A stretch of 10,663 bases of DNA. Origin: an uncultured Eubacteriales bacterium (GTDB lineage Bacteria; Bacillota; Clostridia; Monoglobales; Firm-18). Both the position numbers and the translations under genes were made by a program. The notes below the pieces were generated by a model. It worked only from the letters and a program-made list of their open reading frames with translations, did no database searches and was not told the origin of the DNA. The stretch covers positions 1-10,663 of the forward strand of contig CAJLYO010000039.1 of assembly GCA_905210885.1 (NCBI GenBank), in the 5' to 3' direction. Positions 7,008 to 10,663 of the stretch are shown here, piece by piece (the stretch's first letter is position 1; each line of letters begins with the position of its first letter).

Positions 7008-8187
7008 TCGTCTGAAGTATTATATCCATTATGCAGCATATGATATAGCGGTTAATTTAATGAGCGGTTCTGTGTTGCAGTAATTTCTGCTTGAAAAAGG
7101 AATAGCTGATAAGAGCGTTTCATTTTTTATGGCGGCTATGACTGCTATGCAGGTTGTGACGCTGCTCGGTATTTCCGGCTTTGTGGAAAAAAGCCGGAAT
7201 ACCGTGAAAAAGTATGCATATGCAATTTTTGCGCAGATAATATTTTTGCTGGGATTAGTCGTATTTTGCTTTGATGAGGCGCACTCAGCGGAAGTGTTCC
7301 CGGTAATATGTGTTCTCGGAATTGTTATCAGTATTTTTCAGGGAATATATACAGTACTGGCATATAAGGTTCCTTATTACATAATGGATATAAAGGATTA
7401 TGGGTATATAAACGGCATAGCGGGAGTGGTTTCCGGAATTACGGGCACGGCGTTTTCGATTTTGCTCACATTTTGCATAAACAGGTTTGAGTATTACAAA
7501 ACGATGTCTGTGTTTTTCATTGCCGGCGGTGTAACACTTGCGGTTTCCGCATTTTTCGCCATAACATTTAAAACAACGCAGACAGATGTAAAATTTCAAA
7601 AAACAGAAAAAGTAAGTATTTTCAGATACAAGCCGTTTTACTTCTTGTTGCTGCCGAATATATTGAGAGGCTTCAGTGTTGGGATTTTGCGGCTTATCAC
7701 AATTATAGGATATCACTGCAAAATAATAGATGCGTCAGCTGCCGGCATTTTAACAACGCTGTTGTTTTTAACGACAACCATTGGCTCTTATACATATTCG
7801 CGCCTCTCCGTTTTGGGTAAAAACGGCAGCATAATATTAATTTCGAGTATTTTGCTTATTTTTTCAATGCCTGCCATGGTTATATGGAAGCAGCCGCTTG
7901 TATTTTACGTAATGTTTTTTGTCAGTCAGTTTGTGGTGGTTATTATAAATATTGCGGTGCCGACCGCGATCACAGAGATCGTAAGCTACAGCTATATGGG
8001 GCGTTATACTGCGTGGCGTGTGATTATGCATACAGGCGGAGTCTTACTTGCCGGATTGGTGATTACTCCGATGCTTAATACATGCGGCGCGATTGCCGTT
8101 CTTATTATTGCGGCAATCGCCCAGCTTGTATCCGGTGCAGCATACTATTTATACATGAAAATACACATGCATACTGGCAATGCCTGA
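6997..8187 (+). pseudogene. Second major facilitator transporter, interrupted by an in-frame TAA near its 5' end
   Basis: Translation of one continuous frame gives LKYYIHYAAYDIAVNL then MSGSVLQ, stop, FLLEKGIADKSVSFF and on into the 352-residue open stretch that starts at ATG 7129. The part before the stop reads as the missing first transmembrane segment of a major facilitator protein, and the combined length, about 396 codons, is normal for a 12-helix member. Likely starts are TTG 6997 (AAGGG at 6983-6987 upstream, overlapping the lyase end) or CTG 7012 (GAGGGG at 6999-7004). The visible ATG 7129 lacks a ribosome binding site and would give a protein without TM1. I therefore call a nonsense-mutated gene rather than a real 352-residue protein. 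Sequencing error, suppression or readthrough are alternatives. Downstream of the stop the frame is intact with ten or so hydrophobic helices, so the mutation looks recent. Substrate presumably relates to the lyase product; the subfamily is unclear. Confidence 0.7.
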
Positions 8188-8199
8188 AAAATTTCCTGT

Positions 8200-8228
8200 T
8201 TGACAACGAACACACAAAAGATTATAAT
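8200..8228 (+). promoter_or_regulatory. Strong sigma-A-type promoter of the AraC-type regulator
   Basis: TTGACA (8200-8205), a 17-base spacer and TATAAT (8223-8228) match the housekeeping consensus perfectly. Transcription should begin near 8235, about 25 bases before the regulator's ATG. It lies in the 72-base gap after the transporter pseudogene, and no terminator separates it from the operon. Confidence 0.88.
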
Positions 8229-8259
8229 GTTTTTGTAAACTGATTTGCGAGGAGAAGCC

Positions 8260-10491
8260 ATGAAAAAAAATAAGAGGACGCAAAGCTTTTTGTTTTACAT
8301 TTATATTTTTGTATTGCTGCCGGCAATAGTTATATTGCCGTTTTCCATAATTTCCGTTATATATTTAAAGGGATTTTATGAAACTTCGCTTGAGAACAGA
8401 TATTCGGACAAGCTTGAGAGCGTTTATAAAAGTATTGAGAGCAGCTTGCAAAGTATATCGCAGAATGTACGTTTTCTCGAGATGGACGAAGCGTTTATGA
8501 ACACCGTTAAAGGCAGTCCGGTATCCGGCAATGTAAAAAAAAGCTGCCGGCAGCTTAAACGCTTTGTTATGGATTATCCAATGGTTGAAAATGCGTGTAT
8601 TGTCGACAGAGGCTCCAACACCGTCTATACTGCCGAAGGCGCCGTGGAATACACGGAATTTTTTGAAAAAAACTTTAAATATGAAAATTATAACGCAGAG
8701 TATTGGAAAAATTACAGGAATGTAATATCCGAAAAACAGATATTGCCCCCGACAGAGGTTACGCATTATGAGCAGGTAAGCAATGTTATTCCCATTGTTT
8801 TTGCGAAAATAGGGAACACATATACCAGCAATCTTCTGATAATAAATATTTCCGTAAGCGAAATATTTAATGAAATCGAAAAAAACAGCTCGCAGGTTGA
8901 GGCGGTATATGAAATAATAAACAAGCACAACGGCAAAAGGGTTACGCGCGACGGACTTTCCGAGAATGTTTTGCCTACGGATTTTATTGAAAATATCCTT
9001 GAAAAAAACTATGTCAGGTTTAATTATAAGCTGTCGGGGAAAAACGTTCTTGTGTTTGCTTATTCTCCGACGCGCTCCATACTGGGATATTCGTATATGG
9101 CGCTTGTGCCGAAAAGCGTGATAAATAAAAGTATTTACAGTGCAGTAATTGTTATGCTTCTGGCGTGGATAATTCTGATTTCGATAATCCTTATTGTTTC
9201 GAGATATTCGGTAAAAAAGCTGTATGCGCCTATTGAGAATACTATCAATATGATATCGGGCAACGATGATTTTAATGCAAAAACTGCTGAATTTGTGTCG
9301 ATAAACCAGTATATCAGGCGTACGATGAAAATGCAGAAAAACTTTTTGCCGCTGATTCACGAGAGTCTGCTGAGTGATTTCTTGAAACAGAGTAATCCGA
9401 ATGATAAGAAAATCAAAGCCGACCTTGAGGAAAACGGGCTTGTATTTGAAAATCCCATGTTTTGCGCGGCAATTTTAAAAATACACCGCACCGCACGCTA
9501 TTATAAGGAGTTTTCCGGAATTGACCATGATGAGCTATTTGAGAAGCTTTTGGATTCTCTTTGCCTGTGCTTTCCCGAGAGTTATAATGCATATGGCTTT
9601 CGGGATAATGACGGTAATTTGTGTGTGTTGTTCAATGCAGATTCAACTGCGTCTGTAGAGGTTGTGTCGGAGGTTCTTGATAAGTTTTGTTTATACCTTG
9701 AACAGGACAAGGACAGTATACGTATTAAAGCTGCTGCAGGCGGATTTTATGAAGGCTTTGGCGGCTTGAAAAAATCATATGATGAGGCAGTCCCGAAGCT
9801 TTCGGGTGTAACTGTTTCGCCTGATTCGGAGCCTGAAAACAGGCATTTTAAAAAGAAAACAAAGATTGTTAATATTGAAACTACGCTTAATAACTATCTT
9901 TTGACAGGCAACGTTAAGCTTGCGCGGGAATATGTTAACACAATCGTTGAAAATGAGCTTGTAAATAATAACCAAATCGCGCTTTATAACCTTTATGTAA
10001 GGATAATAAACACAATTGTAAATGTTATGATAGTGCGCGGACTTTCTTATGAGGGCATCAAGGCCTCCGAAATTGACGTTACCAAGCGTTTCTTTTCTCT
10101 TGCTGTGCAGGATTTAAGCAGTGAAATTGAAAATTTGCTTGACGTTATAGAGGAAAATATTTTTGTTTCAAAGGTTAATGTTGATGAAATAGCTTTGTAT
10201 ATTCAAAATAATTATACAAAAGATATGAATTTAAATGAGCTTGCGGAAATGTACGGCACCTCCGCATCATATCTTTCTCGTGTTTTAAAAGAAAAACTGG
10301 GAGTGACGTTTGTTAATTATATAGGAAGGCTGCGTGTGGAAAATGCAAAGGAGCTTTTGGAGAAAACCAATCTTTCGGTTACGGAAATAGGCGAGAAATC
10401 CGGCTTTGTAAACAGAAACGCTTTCACCAGGGTGTTTAAAGCCTCTACCGGAGTAACCCCGTCAGAATACAGAAAAATCAAGGTAAAATAA
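8260..10491 (+). CDS. Membrane-anchored AraC-family transcriptional regulator (YesS/RhgR-like architecture)
   Basis: A 743-residue one-component regulator. A TTG at 8245 would extend it by 5 residues, but GAGGAG (8249-8254) lies inside that extension and 5 bases before ATG 8260, so ATG 8260 is the start. Domains: basic N-terminus then TM1 (about 9-36), an extracellular sensor region (about 37-291), TM2 (about 292-315), a short HAMP-like linker with LYAPIENTI, a cytoplasmic middle region (about 336-638), and a C-terminal AraC DNA-binding domain with two helix-turn-helices (about 639-740: LNELAEMYGTSASYLSRVLK and VTEIGEKSGFVNRNAFTRVF, ending TPSEYRK). The layout matches the Bacillus YesS/RhgR type that governs glycan-use genes. 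I infer that it senses an extracellular sugar or binding protein and activates the lyase operon and/or the following gene. Its own promoter is consensus, so basal expression may be substantial. Confidence 0.9.
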   Translation: MKKNKRTQSFLFYIYIFVLLPAIVILPFSIISVIYLKGFYETSLENRYSDKLESVYKSIESSLQSISQNVRFLEMDEAFMNTVKGSPVSGNVKKSCRQLKRFVMDYPMVENACIVDRGSNTVYTAEGAVEYTEFFEKNFKYENYNAEYWKNYRNVISEKQILPPTEVTHYEQVSNVIPIVFAKIGNTYTSNLLIINISVSEIFNEIEKNSSQVEAVYEIINKHNGKRVTRDGLSENVLPTDFIENILEKNYVRFNYKLSGKNVLVFAYSPTRSILGYSYMALVPKSVINKSIYSAVIVMLLAWIILISIILIVSRYSVKKLYAPIENTINMISGNDDFNAKTAEFVSINQYIRRTMKMQKNFLPLIHESLLSDFLKQSNPNDKKIKADLEENGLVFENPMFCAAILKIHRTARYYKEFSGIDHDELFEKLLDSLCLCFPESYNAYGFRDNDGNLCVLFNADSTASVEVVSEVLDKFCLYLEQDKDSIRIKAAAGGFYEGFGGLKKSYDEAVPKLSGVTVSPDSEPENRHFKKKTKIVNIETTLNNYLLTGNVKLAREYVNTIVENELVNNNQIALYNLYVRIINTIVNVMIVRGLSYEGIKASEIDVTKRFFSLAVQDLSSEIENLLDVIEENIFVSKVNVDEIALYIQNNYTKDMNLNELAEMYGTSASYLSRVLKEKLGVTFVNYIGRLRVENAKELLEKTNLSVTEIGEKSGFVNRNAFTRVFKASTGVTPSEYRKIKVK

Positions 10492-10498
10492 CATTGCA

Positions 10499-10543
10499 AA
10501 TCAGCCAAAACCCTGTAACAACAGGCTTTTGGCTGATTTTTTC
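10499..10543 (+). terminator. Rho-independent terminator after the regulator
   Basis: The arms AATCAGCCAAAACCCTGT (10499-10516) and ACAGGCTTTTGGCTGATT (10521-10538) pair over 18 bases with one mismatch around an AACA loop. They are followed by a T run (10537-10542). The hairpin begins 7 bases after the regulator's stop codon and isolates it from the next gene. The reverse direction has only a short T tract, so it is mainly a + strand terminator. Confidence 0.93.
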
Positions 10544-10584
10544 ATTATGTGGTAAAAAAACGGTGCAAAGTCAAAAATGCGCTC

Positions 10585-10613
10585 TTGAAAATTAAAAATA
10601 CATTTGCTATGAT
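10585..10613 (+). promoter_or_regulatory. Strong promoter of the next gene (extended -10)
   Basis: TTGAAA (10585-10590), 17 bases, TATGAT (10608-10613), with TG at 10605-10606 giving an extended -10. It lies between the regulator's terminator and a new start codon. The 41 bases between the terminator and the -35 (10544-10584) are A-rich and could hold a regulator site, but no clear repeat is visible. Confidence 0.8.
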
Positions 10614-10647
10614 GATTGTACGATAAATATTAAATGGAGTTGATAAA

Positions 10648-10663
10648 ATGAAAAGCAGTTTGA
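10648..10663 (+). CDS. Start of a further gene, cut by the window edge
   Basis: ATG 10648 follows GGAG (10636-10639) by 8 bases and lies 34 bases after the -10 box. Only MKSSL is readable. The lysine at position 2 followed by small polar residues is compatible with a signal peptide start, and genes next to YesS-type regulators are often sugar-binding lipoproteins of ABC importers. This is only a guess from context. Confidence 0.6.

Noticed and set aside
7129..8187. A genuine 352-residue transporter starting at ATG 7129
   Set aside because: There is no ribosome binding site before this ATG, TM1 would be missing, and matching transporter-like sequence continues upstream in the same frame through and beyond a single TAA.
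8234..8247. Catabolite-response (cre)-like site TGTAAACTGATTTG near the regulator start
   Set aside because: It lacks the central CG of the usual consensus and is not a good palindrome, so the match is probably chance.
8365..9360. Long open frame on the minus strand (331 codons) inside the regulator
   Set aside because: It lies wholly opposite a well-supported AraC-type gene, has an unnatural composition (many Tyr, Phe, Asn, Arg) and no recognisable motif. It is a shadow of the coding strand.
1..10663. CRISPR array, tRNA, rRNA, transposase or attachment sites
   Set aside because: No regularly spaced repeats, cloverleaf, rRNA-like segment, transposase frame or terminal inverted repeats were seen on either strand.

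Overview
The window looks like a piece of a low-to-moderate GC Firmicutes genome, probably a gut-type Clostridia. The reasons are strong AAGGAGG-type ribosome binding sites, textbook TTGACA-N17-TATAAT promoters, A/T-rich spacers, and an AraC-type membrane regulator of the Bacillus YesS/RhgR style. No species can be named from sequence alone. All genes lie on the + strand and the window is almost fully coding.

Region 1 (about 1-8187) reads as one catabolic operon whose promoter is upstream of the window. In order it holds: the last codons of a possible upstream gene; a cytoplasmic alkaline-phosphatase/phosphodiesterase-superfamily enzyme; a major facilitator transporter with organophosphate-antiporter (OPA) family signatures; a 156-base gap; an alpha/beta hydrolase with a full Ser-Asp-His triad; a 595-residue protein of unknown function that looks like a beta-sandwich followed by a TIM barrel; a heparinase II/III-type polysaccharide lyase; and a second major facilitator transporter. 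An in-frame TAA at 7081-7083 interrupts that last gene near its 5' end. Spacing is tight (overlaps, 20 and 39 bases) except for the gap at 2049-2204. None of the enzymes carries a visible signal peptide, so I infer intracellular breakdown of an imported, probably uronate-containing and perhaps phosphorylated or acylated oligosaccharide. The exact substrate cannot be read from the sequence.

Region 2 (8200-10543) is the regulator. A near-perfect sigma-A promoter drives a 743-residue protein with two membrane segments, an external sensor region and a C-terminal AraC DNA-binding domain. A strong intrinsic terminator follows. The operon has no visible terminator before this promoter, so the regulator may also be transcribed by read-through.

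Region 3 (10544-10663) holds a second strong promoter (TTGAAA-N17-TATGAT with extended -10), a ribosome binding site and the first five codons of another gene. This is a likely target of the regulator but is cut by the window edge.

The most notable points are the nonsense codon in the second transporter, the pairing of an organophosphate-type transporter with a phosphoesterase-like enzyme in a lyase locus, and the unrecognised 595-residue protein. Two start sites are better placed at 819 (GTG) and 8260 (ATG) than at the longest-ORF starts.
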